Positions 16,900-26,197 of a stretch of DNA of 38,688 nucleotides are shown one piece after another. The notes under the pieces are model-generated. The model was not told the DNA's origin. It was given only the letters and a program-made list of their open reading frames with translations, and did no database searches. The translations under genes were made by a program, and so were the position numbers. Source of the stretch: Chlorobiota bacterium (lineage in GTDB: Bacteria; Bacteroidota; Bacteroidia; Bacteroidales; VadinHA17); NCBI GenBank assembly GCA_013152085.1, contig JAADHC010000073.1, positions 1-38,688 on the forward strand, read 5' to 3'. Each line of letters opens with the position of its first letter. The first letter of the stretch is position 1.

Positions 16900-19800
16900 T
16901 TATTTTTCTTCATTTTCTTTATTAAAATCTTCGCGGGTAATGAGCGTGATTTCCTTCAATCCGGCCTTTTTCAGTCTCTGATTCACACTTTTCATATCCT
17001 CACTAAAGAGTTTTGCAGCCTTTTGATGCCAGGATTCCATTTCTTTCTGAAGCACATCAAGCCGGTTAATCTGTGAGTTGGTGGGCCTGCCCATAAAACT
17101 AACCACTCCACCGTAAATTTCCGCAATTTTTTCACGGAGTTGTTCCTCAGAAGAAAATAATCCTTCACTGCGCGTTGCCACCAGCTTTTTATGAATATCC
17201 AGCAGCGACGTTTGCAAAGTTTTCAATTGCTTTTTAAGAGATTTTGAGATCTTTTCTTTTTGTCTTACAGATGCTGCTTTGGCAACATCCGTAATGATTC
17301 TGTCAAGATAGGCCAGATCCTCGAGCATGTTATATGCCCGCATTACGGTTTTTTGCTGCAATGCCCGGTCTTGTGCAGAATAGGGCAGATCAGGATCATC
17401 CACCACGGTAAAATATCCGGGATATTCCTTCCCGTTCTTCATAATCTTCACCGTATATTCCCCCGGCGCCATCAGCGGACCAAAAAATCCGGCAAAACTC
17501 AGTGTACGTGAAGTCGGTACACGCGGTGGTTTAAGTCGCATATTCACCGCAACCCGGTTAATTCCTTTTCTCTTACCGGCAGGAAGGGTTTTAATTTTCT
17601 CTCCGTCAGGGCCGAATACCTCAATATACATATCACCAAAGATATGCCGTTTACGCATAAAATAAGTAAGCATAGCGGCTTCGGGAGGATTGGGTCCCAC
17701 AAATTCATCGTATCCGGCAAATTCCTGTACACTACCCTGGTTACTACGAACGTAGGGTCTTGACGGCAGGAAGGCAACCTCTTCATCCAGAATGTCCGGA
17801 GTGATTGAACGTAGCGGAGTGATATCGTCAAGGATCAGAATCCCGCGGCCATGGGTTGCCACCACGAGATCGTTTTCACGTGTCTGTATCACCATATCCC
17901 TGACCGACACTTTCGGGAAATTTCCGGTAAACCTTGCCCAGGAATGCCCGCCATCCACCGAAAGATAGAGGCCGAACTCCGTACCGAGAAACAACAGGTT
18001 CCCAGCTACGGGATCTTCCAGTATTTTATGACAGTATCCTTCGATATTCTCATCAACCAGTGATTTCCATCCACTGCCAAAACCGGTAGTTTTATAAATA
18101 TACGGATGCATATCCCCGTTACGGTGGCCGTCAAAAGTAATGTATGCCGTACCGGCATCATACGCACTGGCCAGTACGGAAGAACACCAGGTAGCCGGCG
18201 GCAGGCCCGGAACCTTTGGGGTCAGGTTGGTCCAGGTTTTCCCGCCATCACGGGTCAATTGCAGGTTACCGTCATCCGTACCCACCCAGATGATATCCGG
18301 ATCCAGTGGTGATTCGTTAATGGTGATGATCGTACAATGATTCTCGGCAGTAGTGTTATCAATGGTTATGCCTCCTGATTTTTCCTGCTGCTGTTTGGCG
18401 GGATCGTCTGTAGTCAGGTCCGGAGATATCCGCTCCCAGGAATCGCCTTTATCCTGAGAACGGTACAGGTATTGGGCCCCGATATACAAAGCGCCGCTGT
18501 GACCGAATACCATCGGGGTATTCCAGTTAAAACGAAGGTCTTCTGTGGTTTCGTCGGCATAGGGTTTGATGGTTTTTACCTCGTTACTACGCAGGTATAG
18601 CCGGTTTATTTCGCCTCCCTGCGACTGTGAATAGACAATCCCGGGATCATCCGGATCGGGAAAGGAATAGAAACCGTCACCACCGCCGACATTCTTCCAG
18701 TCGTGATTGGTTACCCCTCCGGGTGCGGCCGAAGGACCGGTCCATGATCCATTGTCCTGCAAACCACCGTAAACATGGTAAGGTCGCTGATCATCCACGC
18801 TGACATGATAAAACTGCGATACCGGCAGGTTGCGCAGAATGCGCCATGTTTTCCCCTGGTCATTGGAAACATAAACCCCTCCGTCTGTTCCGAGATACAT
18901 ATCGTTATTATTTTTTGGGCTGATCCACATGGCATGTAAATCGGAATGTACCCCGCCACCGAAACTCATCAGGTTGCCGCGATCGAATGTTTTACCACCG
19001 TCTTTGCTCACCGACAACATCAGGCCGGGTTTATACACAATACCGGTATCCAGCGGATCGGCAATAATATTGGCAAAATAAAAAGGCCGCTCTCCCACTA
19101 CGGATGTTTTATTCGTCAATTTCCAGGTTTCTCCGTGATCATCAGAACGGTACAGGCCTGATTTTTTAGCTTCTATCAGCGCATAAATCCGCGCAGGGTT
19201 CGCCGGGGATACATCCAGGGCAATACGCCCTATCGTACCTTCAGGCAACCATCCGGTTACCTTTGTCCAGGAAGTTCCGCCGTCGGTAGATTTATACAGT
19301 CCGCTGCCCGGCCCTCCCGATCTGAAAGTATAGGCTTTACGCCGGAAATCCCACATGGCGGCAAACATCACATCCGGATTGTCCGGAAGGATGATCACAT
19401 CCGAACAACCGGTATTTTCATCAACATACAAAACCTTGTCCCAGGTTACACCACCGTTGGTCGAGCGATAAAGGCCACGGTCGGTATTGGCATCCCAGAG
19501 ATGTCCGAGGGCTGCCACAAAAACGGTATCAGGATGTTCGGGATGGATAACAATCCGGCCGATACGCTCGGTATTCTCCAGTCCGACAGCTTCCCAGTTA
19601 TCCCCGCCATCAGTGGTTTTAAATACGCCTTTACCAACGGAAGTGCTGTTCCGTGTCCAGGGTTCACCGGTTCCGACATAAACCGTATCCGGATGCAGTT
19701 GGTCTATGGCTATGGCTCCAATGGACATCACATATTTATCAAAAACCGGCGAACAGGTTGTTCCACCGTTAATGCTTTTCCAGACACCGCCGGAGGCGGT

Positions 19801-19995
19801 ACCGATATAAACGATGCGCGGGTCGGATTCAACGGCATCAATAGCGGCAATACGTCCGCTCATCCGTGCCGGACCGATCTGCCGGGCCGAAATGGCCCCG
19901 AAGGTTGAGGAAGAAACCCCGGGTGGCTCCTGGGTATAAGAATTTCCCTGTGCCAGAATAATTCCAAGCACAACAATAAAAAATACTTTTTTCAT
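16900..19995 (-). CDS. secreted BNR/Asp-box propeller protein (sortilin-VPS10-like, WD40/YVTN type)
   Basis: A 1031-residue exported protein with a signal peptide (MKKVFFIVVLGIILAQGNSY). Residues from about 30 to 730 form beta-propellers built from BNR/Asp-box repeats of the form S-x-D-x-G-x-T-W; about ten are visible, such as TTDGGDNW, STDGGTSW, SDDHGETW, SNDQGKTW and SVDGGHSW. A beta-rich domain and a helical, basic C-terminal region of about 250 residues follow. This plan is that of the large VPS10/sortilin-like glycosyl-hydrolase-type proteins common in Bacteroidota; actual hydrolase activity is not shown by any motif here. The LolA-like gene starts 26 bases upstream on the same strand, so the two are probably co-transcribed. 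Confidence 0.85.
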   Translation of the reverse strand: MKKVFFIVVLGIILAQGNSYTQEPPGVSSSTFGAISARQIGPARMSGRIAAIDAVESDPRIVYIGTASGGVWKSINGGTTCSPVFDKYVMSIGAIAIDQLHPDTVYVGTGEPWTRNSTSVGKGVFKTTDGGDNWEAVGLENTERIGRIVIHPEHPDTVFVAALGHLWDANTDRGLYRSTNGGVTWDKVLYVDENTGCSDVIILPDNPDVMFAAMWDFRRKAYTFRSGGPGSGLYKSTDGGTSWTKVTGWLPEGTIGRIALDVSPANPARIYALIEAKKSGLYRSDDHGETWKLTNKTSVVGERPFYFANIIADPLDTGIVYKPGLMLSVSKDGGKTFDRGNLMSFGGGVHSDLHAMWISPKNNNDMYLGTDGGVYVSNDQGKTWRILRNLPVSQFYHVSVDDQRPYHVYGGLQDNGSWTGPSAAPGGVTNHDWKNVGGGDGFYSFPDPDDPGIVYSQSQGGEINRLYLRSNEVKTIKPYADETTEDLRFNWNTPMVFGHSGALYIGAQYLYRSQDKGDSWERISPDLTTDDPAKQQQEKSGGITIDNTTAENHCTIITINESPLDPDIIWVGTDDGNLQLTRDGGKTWTNLTPKVPGLPPATWCSSVLASAYDAGTAYITFDGHRNGDMHPYIYKTTGFGSGWKSLVDENIEGYCHKILEDPVAGNLLFLGTEFGLYLSVDGGHSWARFTGNFPKVSVRDMVIQTRENDLVVATHGRGILILDDITPLRSITPDILDEEVAFLPSRPYVRSNQGSVQEFAGYDEFVGPNPPEAAMLTYFMRKRHIFGDMYIEVFGPDGEKIKTLPAGKRKGINRVAVNMRLKPPRVPTSRTLSFAGFFGPLMAPGEYTVKIMKNGKEYPGYFTVVDDPDLPYSAQDRALQQKTVMRAYNMLEDLAYLDRIITDVAKAASVRQKEKISKSLKKQLKTLQTSLLDIHKKLVATRSEGLFSSEEQLREKIAEIYGGVVSFMGRPTNSQINRLDVLQKEMESWHQKAAKLFSEDMKSVNQRLKKAGLKEITLITREDFNKENEEK

Positions 19996-20021
19996 CTTAT
20001 TTGCTTTTACAGGCCGGGTTC

Positions 20022-20732
20022 CTACTTCTCAGGTTTTGTAAACAGAGAATCGGGAAGGTCAATGTTAAACTGAACAGAATCAAAAACAATCTGACTGGAT
20101 TGGCCCATAACCTTTGTTTCAATACTCATGGGCATGGCTACTCCGTTAATCATCTTGTAATTACCGAAAATATTCTCTACCTCCAGTTCATTGCCCTGAC
20201 GCTGGGTTTTGGTTGTTACTTTTAAAAGAATGTACGAATCTGCATCGATATAATAATACTGTGTATCACCATTCTTTTTATTCAATTGGATTTTGTAAAC
20301 CTCGGTACCTTCCATATCCTCTTTCCCCAGAAGTTTGGCGGTATGGCCTTTTTCTGCATAATGATAAAGATCACCATCGATATCGGCCTGTTCTTTGGCC
20401 TGTTTGAGTTGTTCACCGGCAAGGTCCTGCGGGTCGGGACTTATCCAGGGGGCGATCATCCAACCGTTTTCACCGTCAAAGGCCGTGATCATTTTTTGTC
20501 CCTGCATTTCCGCTTCCATCCGGAATTTTTTGGGACGTTTGATTTTCATTACCATGGGTAATTCCATTCCCATCTGGACTACTTTTCCGGAGATCCGGAT
20601 GGTTTTGGCCGCAGAGAGGTTTTTCTGCCCGGAGGCTTCAAAATGTTTCGCAAGAACTTCATCGAGCGTCTGTGCCTGTCCCGAAACAAAAGCCAGGCTT
20701 ACAATCGTTAGTAAAAGTGTCAGTTTTTTCAT
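20022..20732 (-). CDS. LolA-like outer-membrane lipoprotein-sorting family protein
   Basis: A 236-residue exported protein with a signal peptide (MKKLTLLLTIVSLAFVSGQAQ). The mature part fits the LolA/LolB/LppX-like half-barrel: it starts LDEVLAKHFEASGQKNLSAA, followed by beta strands (MVMKIKRPKKFRMEAEMQGQ, MITAFDGENGWMIAPW) that would form a lipid-binding pocket. Such proteins bind acyl chains in the periplasm; whether it sorts lipoproteins is not known. It is the first gene of a pair with the propeller protein, suggesting shared regulation or function. Length is typical. Confidence 0.8.
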   Translation of the reverse strand: MKKLTLLLTIVSLAFVSGQAQTLDEVLAKHFEASGQKNLSAAKTIRISGKVVQMGMELPMVMKIKRPKKFRMEAEMQGQKMITAFDGENGWMIAPWISPDPQDLAGEQLKQAKEQADIDGDLYHYAEKGHTAKLLGKEDMEGTEVYKIQLNKKNGDTQYYYIDADSYILLKVTTKTQRQGNELEVENIFGNYKMINGVAMPMSIETKVMGQSSQIVFDSVQFNIDLPDSLFTKPEK

Positions 20733-21097
20733 CTTTTAAATATTTGTTTTGAATAAAGGGGATTTTATTCCCGCAATATATAATTTTTAACGGGAATATT
20801 TATTGAAAACAATCATACCGGAATTTCCGGGGCAACCACTTCCATTCATGCCATTACACAGGATATGCAAAACCGGTTCAGGGAACTTACGGAAATCCTG
20901 CAAGAGAAATAACCAACACGATGATGTCCGAAAAACATGATTACGGAAAGAAGCTTTGAGGAATCAAGGAACCACTGAATCAGAACTACTTTTCTTACGC
21001 TGATATCCAATCGACTATGGCAATATTTCTCGATGGTTATCAGCCCGAAAGTGAAAAAGTTTGAAAAAAAGTATACGGAAAAGTAACGCAAGACATT
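20733..21097. other. gap of about 365 bases with possible gene remnant
   Basis: No intact gene is visible between the LolA-like gene and the receiver. On the plus strand short open runs in shifting frames read QDMQNRFRELTEILQEK (about 20863-20911) and QNYFSYADIQSTMAIFLDGY (about 20978-21040) before stops; they look protein-like but lie in different frames and lack starts. This could be a decayed gene. I could not name the family. A minus-strand frame at 20846-21091 looks like a shadow of the same stretch. Confidence 0.3.
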
Positions 21098-21469
21098 TTA
21101 ATGAGTTTTATTCGTTAAGTATTTTTCGATCATCTGCCTTAAAGTATCCTTCAGGATGGGTTTGGTAAGATAATCGTTACAACCCGCCCGGAATGCTGTT
21201 TCTTTGTTTTCCGTCATCGCGTGAGCTGTCTGAGCGATAACCGGTAATTCGGGATACAACTTCCTGATCTGGCGGGTAGCCTCATATCCATCCATCACCG
21301 GCATTTTAATATCCATGAGCACCAGAGCGATTTCCGGATGGGTTTTACAATATTCCACGGCTTCTTTCCCGTTTTCGGCACGGATTACCGAAGCATCAAT
21401 CACAGCCTGTAGTAACCGCTCCAGTATCATATAATTCAGATCATTATCTTCAGCAATTAAGATTTTCAT
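21098..21469 (-). CDS. stand-alone CheY-like response regulator receiver
   Basis: A 123-residue single-domain receiver with no output domain. The conserved set is intact: acidic residues Glu7/Asp8, the phosphoacceptor Asp53 in LVLMDIKMPVMDG, Thr81 in VIAQTAHAM and Lys103 in YLTKP. It follows the multi-PAS kinase by 21 bases on the same strand, so it is most likely the partner that the kinase phosphorylates; effectively the kinase/receiver pair is a split hybrid kinase. The target of the receiver is not encoded next door. Confidence 0.92.
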   Translation of the reverse strand: MKILIAEDNDLNYMILERLLQAVIDASVIRAENGKEAVEYCKTHPEIALVLMDIKMPVMDGYEATRQIRKLYPELPVIAQTAHAMTENKETAFRAGCNDYLTKPILKDTLRQMIEKYLTNKTH

Positions 21470-21490
21470 CTCTGAACACTCCTCTTTTGT

Positions 21491-24262
21491 TCATGAATTA
21501 ATTTTATTTTTAATCTTTTTCGCCGGATTTACCGGCAGGGTAAAATAGAAGGTTGAACCACTTCCGGGTGTAGATACAACCCATATCTTTCCTCCCATCA
21601 TCTCCACATAGGATTTACATATTGCCAAACCCAGCCCACTCCCTTCATACTCACGTGTAAGCCTGTTATCTGCCTGCCTGAATCGTTCGAATATTGATTC
21701 TTTCAGGTCATCAGGGATCCCGATACCGGAATCTTTAACATAAAATGTCAAGATATCCTCACTTGCTTGTGCGTAACCGAAATGAATACATCCGGTATGG
21801 GTAAATTTTATGGCGTTACCAATAAGGTTGGCAAAAATTTCCTTGATTCTTACCGGATTTCCCATGATCATTTTTTCCTGCTTATGATCAATATCCAGAA
21901 TAAAGGAGATCTTTTTCACTTTCAACCGGTTATCAGCGAAAAAAGACTGGTGGACATCATACAGCAACTTGTTGATATCCAGCAGTTGGTATTTAATCTG
22001 CACTATTCCCGCCTCAATTTTTGCCATGCTTATAATATCATCCAATAAGCTAAGGAGCTGCTGAACACTGGTGTTGATGATGCGAATGTATTCGTCGTGA
22101 TCCCCGGGATTCAGGTTCTTTTCTCCGAGTAAGGTGGAAAATCCTACGATGGCATTAATCGGTGTACGTATTTCATGCGACATATTGGTAAGAAATGCCG
22201 TTTTCAGCCGGTCGCTTTCTTCTGCCTTCTCTTTTGCACGGATCAGTTCAGCTTCATATTGCTTACGTCTGGTGATATCGAAAATATAACCGATATTTCG
22301 TTCCAACTTCCCCTGTTCATCAAAGAGACCAAAAGAATTTACCAACACATAAATTTTTCTTCCGTCTTTCCTGATAAGTTCTTCTTCATAATTGATAAAC
22401 CTTTTTTCTTTCTGAAGGTGTTTTAATATTTTTTCACGTGCTTCCGGATTTGGATATAGATCCAGCGGATTGAATGCCAAAACTTCTTCTTTTGAGTTAA
22501 AACCCAGAATATCTACAAAGGCTTGATTACAATCCAGGAATTTTCCTTCCGGCGTACTGATATAATCTCCTGTAAGGTCATTGTCAAAAAATTCTTTGTA
22601 CTGCGCTTCTCTGGACTGAAGCTTATGGTAACTTTTCTTAAGTTTATTATAATTTTTCCGTAATTCTTCCAATAACCGGATTTTTTGAAAGAAGAAGCTT
22701 AAATGATTGGCAAAGGCGATAACTTCAGGGACATTCCCTTCCGTCAACTTATCGGATAATAACTGAAAGACAGCAAAAACCTTTTGTTCCTGATTTATTA
22801 TCGGAGCAGAAATGCTATGTTGTAATCCGAATGTCCTGATGTAATTCCGAACCGGTTCCGGAGGAAGAGATGGTAATATCCTTAACAGGTCACCATTGAC
22901 GTCATCCGAAAAGACCGTTTTTCTTTCGTACAGAATTTTCCTGTACTTTTCTGACATACTGACAGGGATGTTCAATGAATCAAATTTCGCTCCTGCCATA
23001 TTGGTATATTGTTCCAACATTTTGGTTTCAAAACTGAAATAGCGAGGAACAAGAACCTTTTTCTTTTCATCCAAAAAGTATATCACCGAATGAAGATTAT
23101 TTTTCGCCAGTTCATCCCTGAAAATAACGAAACTTTCTTCCAGGCTGGATGCTTTTTCAAGTGATCTGAAAACTTTGTTCAGTATGGCAATAATCTTTTC
23201 CTTTTCTTTTCTTTGCGTAAGGTCATCGAAAACAAATACATACCTTTTATCACCGGCAATATTATCGGAAAATGACGTAATGGTCAGTTCACAATCGAAA
23301 TAGGTTCCGTCTTTTCGCAGACAACTGATTTCCGTTTTGAATACTTCTGTTCCGGAAACCAAATCCTCTATGCTGCCAATAAACGATTTTGCAAGACTTT
23401 CGTCAATATTCATCAAATGATATATTTTACGGTCCACAGCTTCGTTCAAACTCCTTCCGGTAAGTTTTGTAAATGCAGGATTCGCCCATTCCAGGGAGAA
23501 ATCATCACGGACTATGGCCATTGCGTTTGCTGCAGACTGTATTGCGGTAAGCAGCAGTATATTCTGATTCTCGGATTTTCTCAGCAAGGTAACGTCATGT
23601 AATACATACAAAAGAGCGGATTTCCCAAACCATTCCGCCTCTGTTACAGCCACTTTAAGAAAGAACCTGTCCTTACCGGGTGAGGTATAATATATTTCAC
23701 GGGTGGTACCGGCAGGTATCTTCAGTGTTGCAGGTACTTTCCTTTTTTGCCTTGAACCTTCGTCAAGCATCTTTCGGGCTACAGGATTGATAAACCGGAT
23801 CCAACCGTTTGTATCAGCCACAATAATTCCCGACGGTATGGTGTTTGTAATGTTTTTATAACTGGTAAGACTCACATTGAATACATCCCATTTTTTCATT
23901 AGCGTGGATACATCATGGAGTAACACGATGGCATGTTTAAATGCACCGGAACGGTCCATCAACGGCTCCCCTTCAATCAGGATTTGTTTCTTTGTATTAC
24001 AGACATTCAGGGTGATCCTTTGTTGTATTGATTGTCCGCTTGCAATTTTGTTAATATGTGTAGCTAAATTACAATTTTTAAACTCCGGTACGGAGGTAAT
24101 TTTTATCCCGACCAATAATTCCGGTTGCTTAAAATAATACTTAAGAGCGGGATCAACATATTCAATAACCATATCCCGGTTAACTTCAATAACACCAGTC
24201 TCTGTATTCTTCTTAATAATTGTTTTTTTCATTTTCTTTAACTTATGCTCTTTATCCACCAT
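21491..24262 (-). CDS. multi-PAS/GAF sensor histidine kinase
   Basis: A 923-residue signalling kinase with no visible membrane segment. From N to C it reads as several PAS domains (about 20-115, 130-235, 240-355), a GAF-like domain (about 360-535), a further PAS with a PAC (about 560-680), HisKA with phosphoacceptor His696 in MSHEIRTPINAI, and a HATPase_c domain with N box NLIGNAIKFTH, G1 DSGIGIPDDL and G2 GSGLGLAICKSYVEMMGGKI. The receiver domain that a hybrid kinase would carry is instead a separate gene 21 bases downstream. The start at 24262 is uncertain: ATG 24232 (MKKTIIKK) is also good and would leave the palindrome at 24261-24278 in the leader. Confidence 0.92.
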   Translation of the reverse strand: MVDKEHKLKKMKKTIIKKNTETGVIEVNRDMVIEYVDPALKYYFKQPELLVGIKITSVPEFKNCNLATHINKIASGQSIQQRITLNVCNTKKQILIEGEPLMDRSGAFKHAIVLLHDVSTLMKKWDVFNVSLTSYKNITNTIPSGIIVADTNGWIRFINPVARKMLDEGSRQKRKVPATLKIPAGTTREIYYTSPGKDRFFLKVAVTEAEWFGKSALLYVLHDVTLLRKSENQNILLLTAIQSAANAMAIVRDDFSLEWANPAFTKLTGRSLNEAVDRKIYHLMNIDESLAKSFIGSIEDLVSGTEVFKTEISCLRKDGTYFDCELTITSFSDNIAGDKRYVFVFDDLTQRKEKEKIIAILNKVFRSLEKASSLEESFVIFRDELAKNNLHSVIYFLDEKKKVLVPRYFSFETKMLEQYTNMAGAKFDSLNIPVSMSEKYRKILYERKTVFSDDVNGDLLRILPSLPPEPVRNYIRTFGLQHSISAPIINQEQKVFAVFQLLSDKLTEGNVPEVIAFANHLSFFFQKIRLLEELRKNYNKLKKSYHKLQSREAQYKEFFDNDLTGDYISTPEGKFLDCNQAFVDILGFNSKEEVLAFNPLDLYPNPEAREKILKHLQKEKRFINYEEELIRKDGRKIYVLVNSFGLFDEQGKLERNIGYIFDITRRKQYEAELIRAKEKAEESDRLKTAFLTNMSHEIRTPINAIVGFSTLLGEKNLNPGDHDEYIRIINTSVQQLLSLLDDIISMAKIEAGIVQIKYQLLDINKLLYDVHQSFFADNRLKVKKISFILDIDHKQEKMIMGNPVRIKEIFANLIGNAIKFTHTGCIHFGYAQASEDILTFYVKDSGIGIPDDLKESIFERFRQADNRLTREYEGSGLGLAICKSYVEMMGGKIWVVSTPGSGSTFYFTLPVNPAKKIKNKINS

Positions 24263-24278
24263 GCTTTAGTTAAAGCAT
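24261..24278. promoter_or_regulatory. 18-bp inverted repeat over the kinase start
   Basis: ATGCTTTA, a GT spacer and TAAAGCAT form perfect 8-bp arms. The repeat overlaps the first possible start codon of the histidine kinase (minus-strand ATG at 24262). It could be an operator or an RNA hairpin over the start site. Confidence 0.35.
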
Positions 24279-24644
24279 TCTGGTTTATCAAACATGACGC
24301 CACTCTTCCTTACAGCATGTTAAAATATGTTAATTATCCTGTTTGCGATGAACAGTACTGTTTAAAATTTCAACGGCTTTATAAATAAAAAGTTACAAGA
24401 ATTTGTGACTATATTCAATAATTCAAATAACAATATATTTTTTTGCAAAAATATTTTAAAAATCTGAAAGAAAATCTGAAAAATGTCACTCAAATTGTTA
24501 AAGTTTGTTAACCCGGATTATTCATAAACCAACAAGTAAAGGGTTTTTTAACAAATATATTCGGGATATTCATATCTAAAAGGATTCAATTAGCTCAACT
24601 GCTTAATAATAGCTCATTGCTCCTGTTTCGGATGACGAACACGT
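24279..24644. other. AT-rich leader region upstream of the kinase
   Basis: This stretch of about 365 bases is strongly AT-rich. On the minus strand TATTTTTG (24446-24453) fits the -7 consensus TAnnTTTG, but no TTTG box lies at the right distance and it is about 180 bases from the kinase start. Otherwise I see only GTTAA-type repeats and no gene. Confidence 0.3.
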
Positions 24645-25487
24645 TCACCGGTTGGTCTTCATTCCTTTTGAATGCCCATACGGCAACAACCATCCTACCC
24701 TGAATCCAAAGGTAAATGACAAAGGGTTTCCTCCTCCTGTGGTCTTAAAGACATAGGGTGCAGGGCTGCCTTCAAAATCATTGTTTTTCCCGTAGCCGCA
24801 TCCGGCATAAAGATCCAGAAGAAAACGGTCTGAAAAAACAAACTGTTTACCCGCATTGATCATCAGGGCATATTTGGTCAGTTTGTAGGACGGGTACAAG
24901 TCAGGATTTCCCGAAATGGAAGTTATGATAATTTCAGGCCTGATATAAATTCCCTTCAGCGGGTGGGCATACCGCATTTTTCGCATAAAATAATCCGGAC
25001 ATTGGATTAGTTTGTATCCTGCCTTTATGACAAAACCGGAGGCATGGTCCGGGTTATAAAATCCCAAACCTACTATTCCGGCAGTAACTTCCATGCTCCG
25101 CCCTGGGCGAAGCGCCCGTTCCCATGACAGGGACGTCGTGCCAAATACCGGGCTAATATTTTCGAGTTTCAGAGCCTGACGGCGCCGGGGTAATGAGAAT
25201 TCTGTACTACATTTTATGCGGACCGTTTTCCGGTTTTTTTTTGCCGTACGCCTGAAAATGATTACACGGCCATCGGACAAAATGACTTTTTCGATTCGAC
25301 GTATCTGCATCCTAAGTGTATCTTCCTGCTTTCCGGGCAGGGTATAGTCCACCGTGCTTTCCAGAATATCCGTGATCTCACATACAACCACACTCCCGTC
25401 TCGTTTTACAATCGTATCCTGTGCCCTGAGACACTGAAAACACATAATCAGGCTGCTGACCATGAGCATATGTATCAAACTTTTCAT
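24645..25487 (-). CDS. exported envelope protein, unrecognised
   Basis: A 280-residue protein with a signal peptide (MKSLIHMLMVSSLIMCFQCLRAQ). The first part of the mature protein (TIVKRDGSVVVCEITDILES and VDYTLPGKQEDTLRMQIRRI, about 24-65) resembles the short SH3-like strand module that begins many Bacteroidota outer-membrane proteins. The rest reads as alternating beta strands with aromatic girdle residues (SMEVTAGIVGLGFYNP, GNPLSFTFGFRVGWLLPYGH), so it is probably a small barrel. It is a single gene; there is a -7-like TAAATTTG (25537-25530) about 40 bases upstream. I do not recognise the family. Confidence 0.75.
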   Translation of the reverse strand: MKSLIHMLMVSSLIMCFQCLRAQDTIVKRDGSVVVCEITDILESTVDYTLPGKQEDTLRMQIRRIEKVILSDGRVIIFRRTAKKNRKTVRIKCSTEFSLPRRRQALKLENISPVFGTTSLSWERALRPGRSMEVTAGIVGLGFYNPDHASGFVIKAGYKLIQCPDYFMRKMRYAHPLKGIYIRPEIIITSISGNPDLYPSYKLTKYALMINAGKQFVFSDRFLLDLYAGCGYGKNNDFEGSPAPYVFKTTGGGNPLSFTFGFRVGWLLPYGHSKGMKTNR

Positions 25488-25529
25488 ATTGAGTATAAAT
25501 GGGGATCCTGAATTTGCTGAATCAAATTA

Positions 25530-25537
25530 CAAATTTA
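25530..25537 (-). promoter_or_regulatory. -7 box upstream of the envelope protein gene
   Basis: On the minus strand TAAATTTG matches TAnnTTTG fully and would start a message with a leader of about 35 bases. No clear -33 box. Confidence 0.35.
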
Positions 25538-25580
25538 TTCCCGGATTACCATGGTTGCGGAAAAAAATATCTGAAAAGCC

Positions 25581-26183
25581 TTATAATCCCGTACTTTTCC
25601 AGACCACAAAGCCATAGAGTCCGAAACGCAGGAACCGGAAAGCAGATGCGAGCAGGAACTTTCCAAAGGGATAGCGCACCGATCCCACCAGCATGCAGGA
25701 GGCGGAAAAAGGCACCGGGGTAAGTGCCGCCACAACGATCAGGAACAAACCGTATTTTTTCAGCAGGGGATTGACCCTCTGCAATTTTCCTGCAGCAAGT
25801 TTACGGTAAAAACCGGTATGGCTAAACGTACGGCCGATATAATATCCAATGATACCGGCACCATAGGATATGGCTGCCAGTAATACCACAATTTCGACAT
25901 AGATTGCCGGATTACCATACCCGCGGGCCCAGACCATATAGAATTCAGGGGGTATGATCCCGAAAAAAACTTCCGAAACCACAAAGCTGCCATACAGCCA
26001 GAATGGTTGATCATACAAGGGTGTGAGTATTTTATAATAGTCGAACTGCACCAGTTCGAGCACAAGAAAAATGCCTATAATGGCACCCAGCCATGCCCAG
26101 CCACGTGTCATATTGGTCAGGAGAAAACGTAACCTGTCCCTTTTCTTTTGCTGCTCGGCAGTATGTTTTTTCTCCTGCGTCAT
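25581..26183 (-). CDS. VTT/DedA-like integral membrane protein
   Basis: A 200-residue inner-membrane protein with four or five hydrophobic segments. The stretch EVFFGIIPPEFYMVWARGYG has the re-entrant-loop look of the VTT (SNARE-associated/DedA) family, followed by GAGIIGYYIGRTF and VVAALTPVPFSASCMLVGSV, whose proline-containing motif is also typical. DedA/VTT proteins are linked to lipid flipping and membrane homeostasis. It begins 14 bases after the stop of the truncated oxidoreductase on the same strand. The start is supported by a charged N-terminus before the first helix. Confidence 0.82.
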   Translation of the reverse strand: MTQEKKHTAEQQKKRDRLRFLLTNMTRGWAWLGAIIGIFLVLELVQFDYYKILTPLYDQPFWLYGSFVVSEVFFGIIPPEFYMVWARGYGNPAIYVEIVVLLAAISYGAGIIGYYIGRTFSHTGFYRKLAAGKLQRVNPLLKKYGLFLIVVAALTPVPFSASCMLVGSVRYPFGKFLLASAFRFLRFGLYGFVVWKSTGL

Positions 26184-26197
26184 CAGATTCCCGGTAA

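Noticed and set aside
20846-21091. Minus-strand open frame of 81 codons
   Set aside because: No domain, unusual composition and no ribosome site; it looks like a shadow of the decayed stretch.
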